DNA of 64,000 bases from Streptomyces chumphonensis (GCF_014779715.1 NZ_JACXYU010000003.1:124001-188000), one strand, 5' to 3'; positions 35,877 to 47,678 are shown, counted from the stretch's first letter. The notes: generated by a model from the letters alone, not told the origin. Program-made: numbers and translations.

Positions 35877-37066
35877 ACGGCGCACGCGGCACCGGCCGCA
35901 CCCGGCCCGCGGGCGCCCTCCTGCTCCTCGCCCTCCTGGTCGTGGGCTCGCTCCTGACGGCCCCGGCGGCACACGCGGACACCATCCGCGAACGCCAGTG
36001 GCCGCTGGACGCCATCGGCGCCCGCCAGGCGTGGGAGACGACCAGGGGCGCGGGCGTCACCGTCGCCGTCCTGGACACCGGGGTCGACGCCGGTCATCCG
36101 GACCTGTCGGGGGCGGTCGTCGAGGGCAAGGACATGGTGGGCCTCGGGGCCGAGCCCGGCGACGAGGCGTGGGCCCGGCACGGCACCGCGATGGCGGGCA
36201 TCATCGCCGGACGCGGCCACGGGCCGGACCGTGCGGACGGTGTCCTCGGTGTGGCCCCGGAGGCCACGGTCCTGCCGGTGCGGGTGCTTCTGGAGGAGGC
36301 GGACCCGGCCCGCGAGGAGGCACGCGACGCCGAGGGAGGCGGCGCGCTCGCCGAGGGCATCCGCTGGGCCGTCGACCAGGGCGCCGACGTCATCAACCTC
36401 TCCCTCGGCGACGACAGCGCCTCCGCCCACCCGGACCCGGAGGAGGACGCCGCCGTCCGGTACGCGCTGCGCCGGGGCGCCGTCGTGGTGGCCTCGGCGG
36501 GCAACGGCGGCGAGGACGGCGACCCGGTCTCCTACCCGGCGGCCTACCCCGGCGTGATCGCCGTCACCGCCGTCGACCGCTACGGGGAGCGGGCCCCCTT
36601 CTCCACCAGCCGCTGGTACGCCACCGTGGCCGCGCCGGGCAAGGACGTGGTGATAGCGGACCCCGACCGGCGCTACTACCGGGGCTGGGGCACCAGCGCC
36701 GCCGCCGCCGTCGTCTCCGGCACGGTCGCCCTCGTCCGCTCCGCCCACCCGGAGCTGAGCCCGGCGCAGATCAAGCGGCTCCTCGCCGATACCGCCGACG
36801 CCACCCCGGCGGGCGGGCGCAGCGACGCGCTCGGCACCGGAGTGGTCGACGCGGCCGCCGCCGTCGAGGTCGCGGCGACGCTGGAACTCGGCCCCCGGCG
36901 CCCCCGGGCACGGGAGCACGCGGCCGAGTACTTCGGCCCCGGACCGGCGCCCCGGTCCGGCGGGGCGCCCGGCTGGCCCGCCGTCGCCGCCTGCGCGGCC
37001 GGCGTCGTCCTGGTCGCCGGCGCGGTGGGCCTCCACACGAGCGGACGCCCGCGCCGCAGGCAGTGA
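35873..37066 (+). CDS. Mycosin-type subtilisin protease (type VII secretion-associated)
   Basis: A 397-residue membrane-anchored S8 protease. A signal peptide ('LLLLALLVVGSLLTAPAAHA') precedes 'RERQWPLDAIGARQAWETTRGAGVTVAVLDTGVDAGHPDL' (catalytic Asp), 'WARHGTAMAGIIAG' (His), 'VVVASAGNGGEDG' (oxyanion Asn region) and 'GWGTSAAAAVVSGTVALV' (Ser). A Pro-rich linker and a C-terminal transmembrane helix end the protein, the mycosin layout. Mycosins process and stabilise ESX/type VII systems, yet no EccC, EccD or WXG100 gene is present here. It is coupled to the preceding membrane protein. Confidence 0.9.
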   Translation: MNGARGTGRTRPAGALLLLALLVVGSLLTAPAAHADTIRERQWPLDAIGARQAWETTRGAGVTVAVLDTGVDAGHPDLSGAVVEGKDMVGLGAEPGDEAWARHGTAMAGIIAGRGHGPDRADGVLGVAPEATVLPVRVLLEEADPAREEARDAEGGGALAEGIRWAVDQGADVINLSLGDDSASAHPDPEEDAAVRYALRRGAVVVASAGNGGEDGDPVSYPAAYPGVIAVTAVDRYGERAPFSTSRWYATVAAPGKDVVIADPDRRYYRGWGTSAAAAVVSGTVALVRSAHPELSPAQIKRLLADTADATPAGGRSDALGTGVVDAAAAVEVAATLELGPRRPRAREHAAEYFGPGPAPRSGGAPGWPAVAACAAGVVLVAGAVGLHTSGRPRRRQ

Positions 37067-37089
37067 CGCGCGGGGGCTACCCTCGTCGG

Positions 37090-37839
37090 GTGGTGCTCAA
37101 GAACATCCCCGACCCCGGCTTCGCGGACGACGACGGCTCCGCCGACCCGGCGCTCGCCGAGGCGCTGACCGCCTGGTCCGAGGACCGCGGCGCCGAGCCG
37201 CGCGTCCTGGCCGCCCTGGCCCGGGCGCGGCTCCTCGTCCCGGTCGTCGCCCTGCTCGGCGAGGTGGAGACGGGCCCCGACGGGCTGCGCCGAGAGAAGA
37301 CCAGCGACATGGCGGTCCCCACGCTCACGGCCCCCGGCGGGCGCAAGGCGCTCCCGGTGTTCACCTCCACGCGGTCGCTCGCGCGCTGGCGCGAGGACGC
37401 CCGCCCGGTCGCCGTCGACCTGGGGCGGGCCCTCCGGGCGGCCGCGCACGAGCGGGCCGACACCCTGGTCCTCGACCTCTCCGGGCCGGTGACCTACCAG
37501 CTCACCGGGGCCGCGCTGCGGGCCGTGGCCGCCGGACGGGCCGACGACGCCGGCCCGCTCGCCGACCCCGCGGTGACGCACGCGGTGCGGACGCTCGTCG
37601 CGGCCGACCCCGGCGTGGCCCGCGCACACCTGGGCCCCGGCGGACGGGCCGACGGCACTCTGGCGCTGGAGCTGGCCCCCGGTGCGCCGGCGCGGGAGAC
37701 GGCCTCCCGCGTCGCCGGTGCCCTGGCGGCCGACGCGGTGCTGCGCGAGCACCTCGTCCGGGGCCTGGAGCTGGCCCTCGTGCCGCCGGGGACCGAGCTG
37801 CCGGGGACGCCGCTGTTCAGCCGTACACCGGGCCGGTGA
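37090..37839 (+). CDS. SseB-family protein
   Basis: A 249-residue cytosolic protein with the SseB N-terminal fold: 'LLVPVVALLGEVETGPDGLRREKTSDMAVPTLTAPGGRKALPVFTSTRSLARW', followed by 'ADTLVLDLSGPVTYQLTGAALRAVAAG'. The family's molecular role is unclear. GTG at 37090 has no ribosome site; TACCCT lies a few bases upstream, so a leaderless start is likely. The 3' end overlaps the convergent DUF1844 gene by 23 bases. In Streptomyces this gene sits upstream of infC. Confidence 0.82.
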   Translation: MVLKNIPDPGFADDDGSADPALAEALTAWSEDRGAEPRVLAALARARLLVPVVALLGEVETGPDGLRREKTSDMAVPTLTAPGGRKALPVFTSTRSLARWREDARPVAVDLGRALRAAAHERADTLVLDLSGPVTYQLTGAALRAVAAGRADDAGPLADPAVTHAVRTLVAADPGVARAHLGPGGRADGTLALELAPGAPARETASRVAGALAADAVLREHLVRGLELALVPPGTELPGTPLFSRTPGR

Positions 37840-38230
37840 ACTTCTCGCCGGGCCCCTGACCCGGCTCGTCCGGGACGACGGACGCCTCGCGGAAGGCCAG
37901 CTGCAGGGACTTCAGGCCGTCCCGCAGCGGCGCCGCGTGGTAGGAGCCGATCTCGGTCGCGCTCGCCGTCACCAGCCCGGCCAGCGCCTGGATCAGCTTC
38001 CTCGCCTCGTCCAGGTCCTTGTGCTGCTCGCCCTCCTCGGCCAGACCGAGGTTCACGGCCGCCGCGCTCATCAGGTGCACCGCGACGGTGGTGATCACCT
38101 CGACGGCCGGGACGTCGGCGATGTCGCGCGTCGCGGCGTCGAAGTCGGGCGCCCGCCCGGCGCCGGGTCCGCCCGCGGTCTCGGCGGGCCGGGTCTCGTC
38201 CGGGCCGGGGGAGGGGACGGCGTCGCTCAT
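37817..38230 (-). CDS. DUF1844 domain protein
   Basis: A 137-residue acidic protein. The conserved block 'VPAVEVITTVAVHLMSAAAVNLGL...DLDEARKLIQALAGLVTA' defines DUF1844, whose function is unknown. It is divergent from infC; the 416-base gap between them holds a large hairpin and the infC leader. Confidence 0.85.
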   Translation of the reverse strand: MSDAVPSPGPDETRPAETAGGPGAGRAPDFDAATRDIADVPAVEVITTVAVHLMSAAAVNLGLAEEGEQHKDLDEARKLIQALAGLVTASATEIGSYHAAPLRDGLKSLQLAFREASVVPDEPGQGPGEKFTGPVYG

Positions 38231-38313
38231 CGTCGTTCTTCGCTTTCTCGCAGCCGGAGGGTCGCGGACCAGCCTAGGCTCACCCCCGCGCCCGCCCCGA
38301 CCGGCCCCGTGGC

Positions 38314-38351
38314 GGCCCCCGCCCCCGGGCCGCGACCCGGGGGCGGGGGCC
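38314..38351. terminator. Large GC hairpin just upstream of the infC promoter
   Basis: A perfect 16-bp stem (38314-38329 with 38336-38351) made of C5-G-C5 and G5-C-G5 tracts with a 6-base loop. It ends 12 bases before the putative infC -10. It could insulate the ribosomal operon from read-through, or it could be a structured DNA/RNA element for the divergent DUF1844 mRNA. Confidence 0.55.
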
Positions 38352-38363
38352 CCGGAGCTCGTG

Positions 38364-38646
38364 TAACATGGACGACGACCGGTCGGACGTCCGCGCGCCA
38401 GCGCGGTTGCCCGGCCCGCAAGTGGAGGCTCCGATCTCCCACCTGTACCGGCCTCGCGGCCGGCAGGTCAAAGGTCAGGTCGCGCCCCGCGGTGAACGCG
38501 GCGGTGCTCCCGGTCTGTGCGGAGCCCCGTCTTGTGTCCCGTCCGGGGCGTTTCTCACGTCGCGCCCATGACGGGTCGGTCTCACCACACAGAAACGTGA
38601 CGCGGCTGTCCGCCAGGCAGTTGCGTGGTGCTACCTAGGAGGCCCC
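38364..38646 (+). promoter_or_regulatory. infC promoter and long structured leader
   Basis: TAACAT (38364-38369) is the best -10. The following roughly 270 untranslated bases contain a stable hairpin at 38441-38468 (ACCTG and CCGGCC pairing with GGCCGG and CAGGT around TCGC) and end in AGGAGG (38637-38642). Long leaders in infC-rpmI-rplT operons often mediate autoregulation by L20 or by transcription attenuation; whether this one does is inference. No open frame in it looks like a real gene. Confidence 0.5.
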
Positions 38647-39261
38647 ATCAGCGCCGAGCCCCGCATCAACGACCGGATTCGCGTCCCCGAGGTGCGACTC
38701 GTCGGTCCCAGTGGCGAGCAGGTCGGCATCGTGCCGCTTGCCAAGGCCCTGGAGCTCGCACAGGAGTACGACCTCGACCTGGTCGAGGTGGCCGCGAACG
38801 CACGGCCGCCCGTGTGCAAGCTCATGGACTACGGGAAGTTCAAGTACGAGTCGGCCATGAAGGCCCGTGAGGCGCGCAAGAACCAGGCGCACACGGTCAT
38901 CAAGGAGATGAAGCTCCGGCCGAAGATCGATCCGCACGACTACGACACCAAGAAGGGTCACGTCGTCCGGTTCCTCAAGCAGGGTGACAAGGTCAAGATC
39001 ACGATCATGTTCCGCGGTCGTGAGCAGTCGCGTCCGGAGCTGGGCTTCCGGCTGCTGCAGCGCCTCGCGGAGGACGTCCAGGAGCTGGGGTTCATCGAGT
39101 CGAACCCCAAGCAGGACGGCCGCAACATGATCATGGTGCTTGGTCCGCACAAGAAGAAGACGGAAGCCATGGCCGAAGCCCGGCAGGCGCAGGCAGCCCG
39201 CAAGGAAGCACAGCGAGGTGCCGCTCCCGCCGAGTCCGCCGAGGAGCCGGCCGAGGCGTGA
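38647..39261 (+). CDS. infC: Translation initiation factor IF-3, probable AUC start
   Basis: A 204-residue IF-3 with both domains: the N-terminal '[46 protein letters not shown]' and the C-terminal '[16 protein letters not shown]'-like RNA-binding domain, then an Ala/Glu tail. IF-3 binds the 30S subunit, keeps it free and proofreads start codons. No ATG, GTG or TTG exists in frame before codon 16 of the conserved protein. ATC at 38647 lies 4 bases after AGGAGG and gives the expected N-terminus (I/M)-SAEPRIND. A rare start codon lets IF-3 repress its own translation, as in E. coli (AUU). Confidence 0.95.
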   Translation: MSAEPRINDRIRVPEVRLVGPSGEQVGIVPLAKALELAQEYDLDLVEVAANARPPVCKLMDYGKFKYESAMKAREARKNQAHTVIKEMKLRPKIDPHDYDTKKGHVVRFLKQGDKVKITIMFRGREQSRPELGFRLLQRLAEDVQELGFIESNPKQDGRNMIMVLGPHKKKTEAMAEARQAQAARKEAQRGAAPAESAEEPAEA

Positions 39262-39310
39262 GCCTCGCCGGGGCCGCCGGGCCCCGGTACGTCCCACCAG
39301 AAACAGCTGA

Positions 39311-39354
39311 CGTTCCCGCCTGCCCGCCCCTTCCGGGCGCAGCCGACGGGAACG
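39311..39354 (+). promoter_or_regulatory. Intercistronic hairpin before rpmI
   Basis: CGTTCCCG (39311-39318) pairs with CGGGAACG (39347-39354), and an inner GCCCG/CGGGC stem continues inside it. It lies 26 bases before the rpmI start and may be an L20 or processing site within the operon. Confidence 0.45.
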
Positions 39355-39379
39355 CCACCGATGAGGAGAGAACGGCGAC

Positions 39380-39574
39380 ATGCCGAAGAACAAGACGCAC
39401 AGCGGTGCGAGCAAGCGCTTCAAGATCACCGGCTCCGGCAAGGTGATGCGTCAGCGCGCCGGTCGCCGCCACCTTCTCGAGCACAAGCCGTCGACGCTGA
39501 CGCGCCGTCTTGCGGGCAAGACCGAGATGGCTCCGGCCGACGCCAAGAAGATCAAGAAGCTTCTCGGCAAGTGA
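39380..39574 (+). CDS. rpmI: 50S ribosomal protein L35
   Basis: A 64-residue, very basic ribosomal protein ('[20 protein letters not shown]...[15 protein letters not shown]'), full length for bL35. It is the middle gene of the infC-rpmI-rplT operon, 118 bases after infC and 103 bases before rplT. GAGGAGAG lies upstream of the ATG. Confidence 0.98.
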   Translation: MPKNKTHSGASKRFKITGSGKVMRQRAGRRHLLEHKPSTLTRRLAGKTEMAPADAKKIKKLLGK

Positions 39575-39677
39575 GCCGACGGCCCGCCCTCCGGGGCCGG
39601 GCCTCGCTCGACACCGGGACCTCATCGAAGTCCGGGCCGCGCGCACCCACCGCGGCCCCGCTACAAGGAGTTAACAC

Positions 39678-40061
39678 GTGGCACGCGTCAAGCGGGCAGT
39701 CAACGCCCACAAGAAGCGCCGGGCGATCCTCGAGCAGGCCAGCGGGTACCGCGGCCAGCGCTCGCGCCTGTACCGCAAGGCGAAGGAGCAGGTCACCCAC
39801 TCGTTCGTCTACAACTACAACGACCGCAAGAAGCGCAAGGGCGACTTCCGTCAGCTGTGGATCCAGCGGATCAACGCCGCCGCCCGCGCCAACGGCATGA
39901 CCTACAACCGCTTCATCCAGGGGCTGAAGGCCGCCGAGGTCGAGGTGGACCGCAAGATCCTCGCCGAGCTGGCCGTCAACGACCCGAACGCGTTCGCCGC
40001 GCTCATCGAGGTCGCCAAGAAGGCGCTCCCGAGCGACGTCAACGCGCCGAAGGCCGCCTGA
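39678..40061 (+). CDS. rplT: 50S ribosomal protein L20
   Basis: A 127-residue early-assembly protein that binds 23S rRNA with its long N-terminal helix ('[38 protein letters not shown]'); the globular C-terminal domain ('[32 protein letters not shown]') is the one that represses the operon in other bacteria. GTG start behind AAGGAG. Two strong hairpins follow. Confidence 0.98.
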   Translation: MARVKRAVNAHKKRRAILEQASGYRGQRSRLYRKAKEQVTHSFVYNYNDRKKRKGDFRQLWIQRINAAARANGMTYNRFIQGLKAAEVEVDRKILAELAVNDPNAFAALIEVAKKALPSDVNAPKAA

Positions 40062-40082
40062 GCCCCGGCTGAGCCCTTCGCA

Positions 40083-40151
40083 CCGGACCCGCAGGCCGCC
40101 CGGCCTGCGGGTCCGGCGCGTGTCCGGCCCGCCGGAGCGCCCCGGCGGGCC
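40083..40151 (+). terminator. Tandem terminators after rplT
   Basis: The first is a perfect 16-bp stem with a 2-base loop (40083-40116). The second is a perfect 10-bp stem with a 6-base loop (40126-40151). Together they should end the ribosomal operon before the SpoU methyltransferase gene. Confidence 0.75.
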
Positions 40152-40203
40152 GTCCAGGCCAGCTGCCGATCCCGCACCGACGAAAGGCGAGAACCGCCGC
40201 ACC

Positions 40204-41356
<1,153 letters not shown>

Positions 41357-41420
41357 GCCCGGCCCCTCCCCGCCACCGGGCCGGGATCCGGCCGCGACCG
41401 GGGCCGGAAAGCACCGATGG

Positions 41421-41437
41421 GCCCCCCGAAGGGGGGC
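41421..41437 (+). terminator. Compact GC hairpin after the CsoR-like gene
   Basis: GCCCCCC-GAA-GGGGGGC, a 7-bp stem with a 3-base loop, 65 bases after the stop and 82 bases before the kinase. It is likely a terminator, although its G-tracts also resemble the CsoR-type operator. Confidence 0.45.
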
Positions 41438-41518
41438 ACCTGCGCCGTATGGCTGTGGGGCGGTGACCCGCGTGAGTAAGGTGCGGGGTCGAGGCGCACG
41501 GGGGAAGGGGACCACCAC

Positions 41519-42589
41519 ATGCCGGACACGGCCTGGCTCGGGCTGGAGCCGGACGACCTGCCCGACGGACTGGTCGTCGCCGACGAACGCGGGCTGGTGG
41601 TGTGCTTCAACGCCGCCGCCGCCCGCATCGCCGACCGCCGGCCCGAGGAGGCCCTCGGCCACCCCATCGACCGGGTGCTGCCCCTGCAGGACCTGGAGGG
41701 CCACCGCTGGTGGCAGGCGACCGACCCCTACGGCGGCCCGGCCATCCGGCGCGGCCAGCCGGAGCGGAACCTGCTGCTGCCGGGGGGCCGCGAGGTGCTC
41801 GTATCGGCCCGCTACGTGCGCACGCGCCCCACCGGCCCGGTGCGCCGGCTCGTCGTGTCCCTGCGCGGCACCGAGGCCCGGCGCCGCTCCGAGCGGCGCC
41901 ACGCCGAGCTCATCGCCACCGTCGCCCACGAGCTGCGCTCCCCGCTCACGTCGGTGAAGGGCTTCACCGCGACCCTCCTGGCCAAGTGGGAACGCTTCAC
42001 CGAGGACCAGAAGCGCCTCATGCTGGAGACCGTCGACGCCGACGCGGCCCGCATCACCCGCCTCATCGCCGAACTGCTCGACATCTCACGCATCGACTCG
42101 GGCCGGCTGGAGCTGCGGCGCCGTCCGGTGGACGTCGCCGCCGCCGTGTGCCGCCACGTCGAGGGGCACCTGGCGGCCGGTGAACCGGCGGAGCGCTTCG
42201 CGCGCCACGTCACCGGCCCGCTGCCCGCGCTGTGGGCCGACCCGGACAAGCTGGACCAGGTGCTGGGCAACCTGCTGGAGAACGCCGTGCGCCACGGCGC
42301 GGGAACCGTCACCATCGAGGTGGCCCCCGCGCCGCCCGGCCGGGCGGTACCGGAGGGCATCACCGTCACCGTGAGCGACGAGGGCCCCGGCATCCCGGAG
42401 GAGTCCATGAGCCGTGTCTTCACCCGGTTCTGGCGGGGCAGCAGGCGCGGCGGCACGGGGCTCGGCCTCTACATCGTCAAGGGCATCGTCGAGGCCCACG
42501 GGGGCTCGATCACCGTCGGCCGCTCCGCGGCGGGCGGCGCGCAGTTCCGGTTCACCCTGCCCGTGGCGGTGCCGGCCGTCCTGGCGTGA
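41519..42589 (+). CDS. PAS-domain sensor histidine kinase (soluble, orphan)
   Basis: A 356-residue kinase. Residues about 10-115 form a PAS domain ('LPDGLVVADERGLVVCFNAAAARIADRRPEEALGHPIDRVL'). H137 lies in the H-box 'IATVAHELRSPLTSVKGF', followed by N-box 'LLENAVRHG', G1 'SDEGPGIPEE' and G2 'GTGLGLYIVKGIVEAHGG'. No membrane helix is present, so it senses an internal signal. No response regulator is next to it; the orphan regulator at 1.4-2.1 kb is far away and of the NarL type, whereas this is an HisKA-type kinase. Confidence 0.9.
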   Translation: MPDTAWLGLEPDDLPDGLVVADERGLVVCFNAAAARIADRRPEEALGHPIDRVLPLQDLEGHRWWQATDPYGGPAIRRGQPERNLLLPGGREVLVSARYVRTRPTGPVRRLVVSLRGTEARRRSERRHAELIATVAHELRSPLTSVKGFTATLLAKWERFTEDQKRLMLETVDADAARITRLIAELLDISRIDSGRLELRRRPVDVAAAVCRHVEGHLAAGEPAERFARHVTGPLPALWADPDKLDQVLGNLLENAVRHGAGTVTIEVAPAPPGRAVPEGITVTVSDEGPGIPEESMSRVFTRFWRGSRRGGTGLGLYIVKGIVEAHGGSITVGRSAAGGAQFRFTLPVAVPAVLA

Positions 42590-43938
<1,349 letters not shown>

Positions 43939-43939
<1 letters not shown>

Positions 43940-46482
43940 TGCGCGCCCCGCTTTCGTGGCTGCGGGAGTACGTCGACCTGCCGGCCGGTGTGACCGGCCG
44001 TGAGGTCGCGACGAAGCTCATCGCGGCCGGCCTGGAGGTCGAGACCGTCGACCAGCTCGGGGCCGGTCTGACCGGCCCCCTCGTGGTCGGCAGGGTGCTG
44101 GCCGTCGAGGAGCTGACGGAGTTCAAGAAGCCCATCCGCTATTGCCAGGTGGACGTGGGCGACGCCAACGGGACCGGCGAGCCGCAGAACATCGTCTGCG
44201 GTGCCACCAACTTCGCCGTGGGCGACAAGGTCGTCGTCGTCCTGCCGGGCGCCGTGCTGCCCGGCAACTTCGCCATCTCCGCCCGCCGCACCTACGGCAA
44301 GCTGTCCGAGGGCATGATCTGCTCCGCCGCCGAGCTCGGCATGGGCGACGACCACGACGGCATCATCGTGCTGCCGCCCGAGTACGAGCCCGGCACCGAC
44401 GCCGTCGAGCTGCTGGAGCTGCGCGACGAGGTGCTGGACATCGCCGTCACGCCCGACCGGGGCTACTGCCTCTCGATGCGCGGCGTCGCCCGCGAGACGG
44501 CGACCGCCTACGGGCTGCCGCTGCGCGACCCGGCGCTGCTGGACGTCACCGCCCCGGGCGAGTACGGGCCCGCCGTCGACGTCGTGGACACCCACGGCTG
44601 CGACCGCTTCACGGCCCGCGCCGTGACGGGCGTACGCCCCGAGGCCCGGTCCCCGATCTGGCTGCAGCGGCGGCTCCAGAAGGCCGGGATGCGCTCCATC
44701 TCCCTCGCCGTGGACGTCACCAACTACGTGATGCTCGAACTCGGCCAGCCGCTGCACGCCTACGACCGCGGCCGCATCGAGGGCCCGATCGGCGTGCGCC
44801 GCGCCGAGCCCGGCGAGAAGATCGTCACGCTCGACGGGGTGACACGCGCCCTCGACCCGCAGGACCTGGTGATCACCGACGACTCCGGCCCCATCGGGCT
44901 CGCCGGGGTCATGGGCGGTGCGCACACGGAGATCTCCGACGCGCACGACGCCCTCGTCGACCCGGTCTCCGGGCAGGCCGAGGGCACCCGCGACATCGTC
45001 GTCGAGGCCGCGCACTTCGACCCCGTGACGGTGGCCCGCACCGCCCGGCGGCACAAGCTCAGCTCGGAGGCGTCCCGCCGGTTCGAGCGCGGCGTCGACC
45101 CGCAGGCCGGGCCCGCCGCCGCGCAGCGCGCGGCGGACCTGCTGGTGCTCCTGGCCGGGGGCACCGCCGAGGCCGGTGTCACGGAGGTGCACGGCGCCAC
45201 CGCGCCGCGCACCGTCACCCTTCCCGCCGATCTCCCGGACTGCGTCGCGGGTGTCGCCTACGGGCGGGAGAGCGTTGTGCGCCGCCTCCAGCAGGTCGGC
45301 TGCGACGTGAGCGGCACGGACGAGCTGACGGTCACGGTGCCGAGCTGGCGCCCCGACCTCACCGACCCGAACGACCTGGCCGAGGAGGTCATCCGGCTGG
45401 AGGGCTACGAGAACCTGCCCTCCACCCTGCCCCGCCCGCCCGCCGGACGCGGTCTGACCGAGGCCCAGCGCCTGCACCGCCGGGTCGGCCGGGCGCTCGC
45501 CGGCGCCGGGTACGTCGAGGCGCTGAACTACCCGTTCCTCGGCGACGCGGCCTTCGACCGGCTGGGCCTGCCCGCCGACGACGCCCGCCGCCGCGTGGTG
45601 ACCCTCCTCAACCCCATCTCGGACGAGGAGCCCGCGCTGCGCACCACGCTGCTGCCCGGGCTGCTCGGCGCGCTGCGGCGCAACGACGGGCGCGGGAGCC
45701 AGGGCGCGCAGGGCGGCATCGCCCTCTTCGAGACCGGCCTGGTCTTCCGCCCGGGCGGCGACGAGCCGGCGGCGGTGCGGCTGCCGGTGGACGCCCGGCC
45801 GAGCGCCGAGGAGATCGCCGCGCAGGACGCCGCGCTCCCCGCGCAGCCGCTGCGGGCGGCGGCCGTCCTCGCCGGTGCGCGCGAGCAGCACGGCTGGTGG
45901 GGCGCCGGACGTCCGGCGACCTGGGCGGACGCCGTGGAGGCGGCCCGCGTCGTGGCCCGGGAGGCGGGCGTCGAGCCCGAGGTCGTCGCCGACCGGCACG
46001 AGCCGTGGCACCCGGGCCGCTGCGCGGCGTTGTACGTCGAGGTCGCGGGGGAGCGCACACTGCTCGGCCACGCGGGGGAGCTGCACCCCCGGGTCACCAA
46101 GGCGTTCCAGGTCCCGGCGCGGACGGCGGCGATGGAGCTGGACCTGGACGTCCTGCGGCGTGCCTCGCCCGGTGCCGTGCCGGCGCCCCGGGTGTCCACC
46201 TACCCGGTGGCCACCCAGGACGTCGCCCTGGTAGTTCCCGAGGCCGTCCCCGCCGTGGCCGTGGAGGCCGCGCTGCGCTCGGGGGCGGGCGACCTGCTGG
46301 AGTCGCTGCGGCTGTTCGACGTCTTCACCGGCGAGCAGCTCGGCGCGGGCCGCAAGTCCCTCGCCTACGCGCTGCGGTTCCGGGCCCCCGACCGCACGCT
46401 CACGGCCGAGGAGGCGTCGGCGGCACGCGACGCCGCCGTGGCCGCGGCCGTCACCGCCACCGGCGCGGAGCTGCGCGCCTAG
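43939..46482 (+). CDS. pheT: Phenylalanyl-tRNA synthetase beta subunit
   Basis: An 847-residue subunit. Order: core start '[17 protein letters not shown]', tRNA-binding OB domain ('[27 protein letters not shown]', residues about 40-155), B3/B4 editing domain ('[19 protein letters not shown]', which hydrolyses Tyr-tRNAPhe), B5, the inactive synthetase-like fold and the C-terminal ferredoxin-like anticodon-binding domain. It is coupled to pheS by a TGATG overlap and closed by a 24-bp perfect hairpin. Confidence 0.97.
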
Positions 46483-46522
46483 GCGCGCTGTTCGGACCGG
46501 GCGGTCACGCCGCCGGAAAGCG

Positions 46523-46574
46523 GTGAAGGGGCCCGGCCGGACGCGTACCCACGCGTCCGGCCGGGCCCCTTCAC
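46523..46574. terminator. 24-bp perfect inverted repeat between convergent pheT and dehydrogenase gene
   Basis: Arms 46523-46546 and 46551-46574 are exact inverted repeats with a 4-base ACCC loop. This is the longest perfect hairpin in the window. It lies 40 bases after pheT and 18 bases from the 3' end of the opposing gene, so it should serve both strands. Confidence 0.8.
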
Positions 46575-46592
46575 GCGGGGGCGCGGCGTGCG

Positions 46593-47456
46593 TCAGCCGG
46601 CGTACGGGTAGAAGCCCGCGCCGGTCTTGCGGCCGAGGCGGCCCGCGTCGACCATGCGCTGGAGCAGCGGGGGAGCGGCGTAGAGCGGCTCCTTGAACTC
46701 CTCGTACATGGAGTACGCCACCGAGGCGACCGTGTCCAGGCCGATGAGATCGGCCAGCTTGAGCGGGCCCATGGGGTGGGCGCAGCCCATCTCCATGCCG
46801 TTGTCGATGTCCTCGCGGCTGGCCGTGCCGTTCTCGAACATGCGGATCGCCGAGAGGAGGTAGGGGATCAGCAGGGCGTTGACGACGAAGCCCGAGCGGT
46901 CCTGGGCCCGGATCGCGTGCTTGCCCAGCACCTTCGTCACCGCCTCCTCGGTGCGGGCGACGGTCTCCTCGGACGTCGTCAGCGCGGGGATGAGCTCCAC
47001 CAGCTGCTGCACGGGCGCGGGGTTGAAGAAGTGGATTCCGATGACCTGGTCCGGGCGGGAGGTCGCCACGGCCAGCTTCACCAGGGGGATCGAGGAGGTG
47101 TTCGACGCCAGGATCGCGTCCGGCCGGGTCACGACCTGGTCGAGCACCTGGAAGATCTCGGTCTTGACCTGCTCGTTCTCGACGACGGCCTCGATGACGA
47201 GGTCGCGGTCGGCGAACTCGCCCAGGTCGGTCGTGAACGTCAGCCGCTCCAGGGTGGCGTCCCGTTCGGCCTCGGTGATCTTTCCGCGCGCGGCGGCCCG
47301 GTCCAGGGAGTTCACCAGCCTGGTGCGGCCGAGTTCCAGGGCCTCGCCGGTCGTCTCGGCGACCATCACGGCCAGCCCGGCCCGCGCACACACCTCGGCG
47401 ATGCCGGCGCCCATCTGGCCGCAGCCCACCACTCCGACGCGTTCGATGTCGGTCAC
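46593..47456 (-). CDS. 3-hydroxybutyryl-CoA dehydrogenase
   Basis: A 287-residue 3-hydroxyacyl-CoA dehydrogenase: 'VGVVGCGQMGAGIAEVCARAGLAVMVAETT' Rossmann motif for NAD(P), 'ASNTSSIPLVKLA', the catalytic His in 'GIHFFNPAPVQQLVELI' and the C-terminal 'DRSGFVVNALLIPYLLSAIRMFENGTASREDIDNGMEMGCAHPMGPLKLADLIGLD' dimerisation part. It interconverts acetoacetyl-CoA and 3-hydroxybutyryl-CoA, feeding polyhydroxybutyrate, butyryl-CoA or ethylmalonyl-CoA metabolism. Single gene on this strand. The 222 bases upstream are shared with the divergent exported protein. Confidence 0.93.
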   Translation of the reverse strand: MTDIERVGVVGCGQMGAGIAEVCARAGLAVMVAETTGEALELGRTRLVNSLDRAAARGKITEAERDATLERLTFTTDLGEFADRDLVIEAVVENEQVKTEIFQVLDQVVTRPDAILASNTSSIPLVKLAVATSRPDQVIGIHFFNPAPVQQLVELIPALTTSEETVARTEEAVTKVLGKHAIRAQDRSGFVVNALLIPYLLSAIRMFENGTASREDIDNGMEMGCAHPMGPLKLADLIGLDTVASVAYSMYEEFKEPLYAAPPLLQRMVDAGRLGRKTGAGFYPYAG

Positions 47457-47678
47457 ATCGTGCCTTTCGCTTCGTCCCGGTCGCGACGCACAGCCGCGAG
47501 GGTGGTGGCCGCGTCGCCTCGCCGACCGACGTTACCCCCGTCCGCCGTTCCGGTGAGGGGCGGGTGTCCGGTTCGCCGGTCCCGCGCCGGATTCCGTGTT
47601 CGTCCCCCGGCGAACGTCCTCCGGGGTGCATCCTGGACGAGATCACCCAACGTGACGGGACAGTGGCAAGGAGGCGTG

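Noticed and set aside
38368..38571. 67-codon frame inside the infC leader
   Set aside because: No ribosome site and no similarity; it starts at the putative transcription start and overlaps a stable hairpin.
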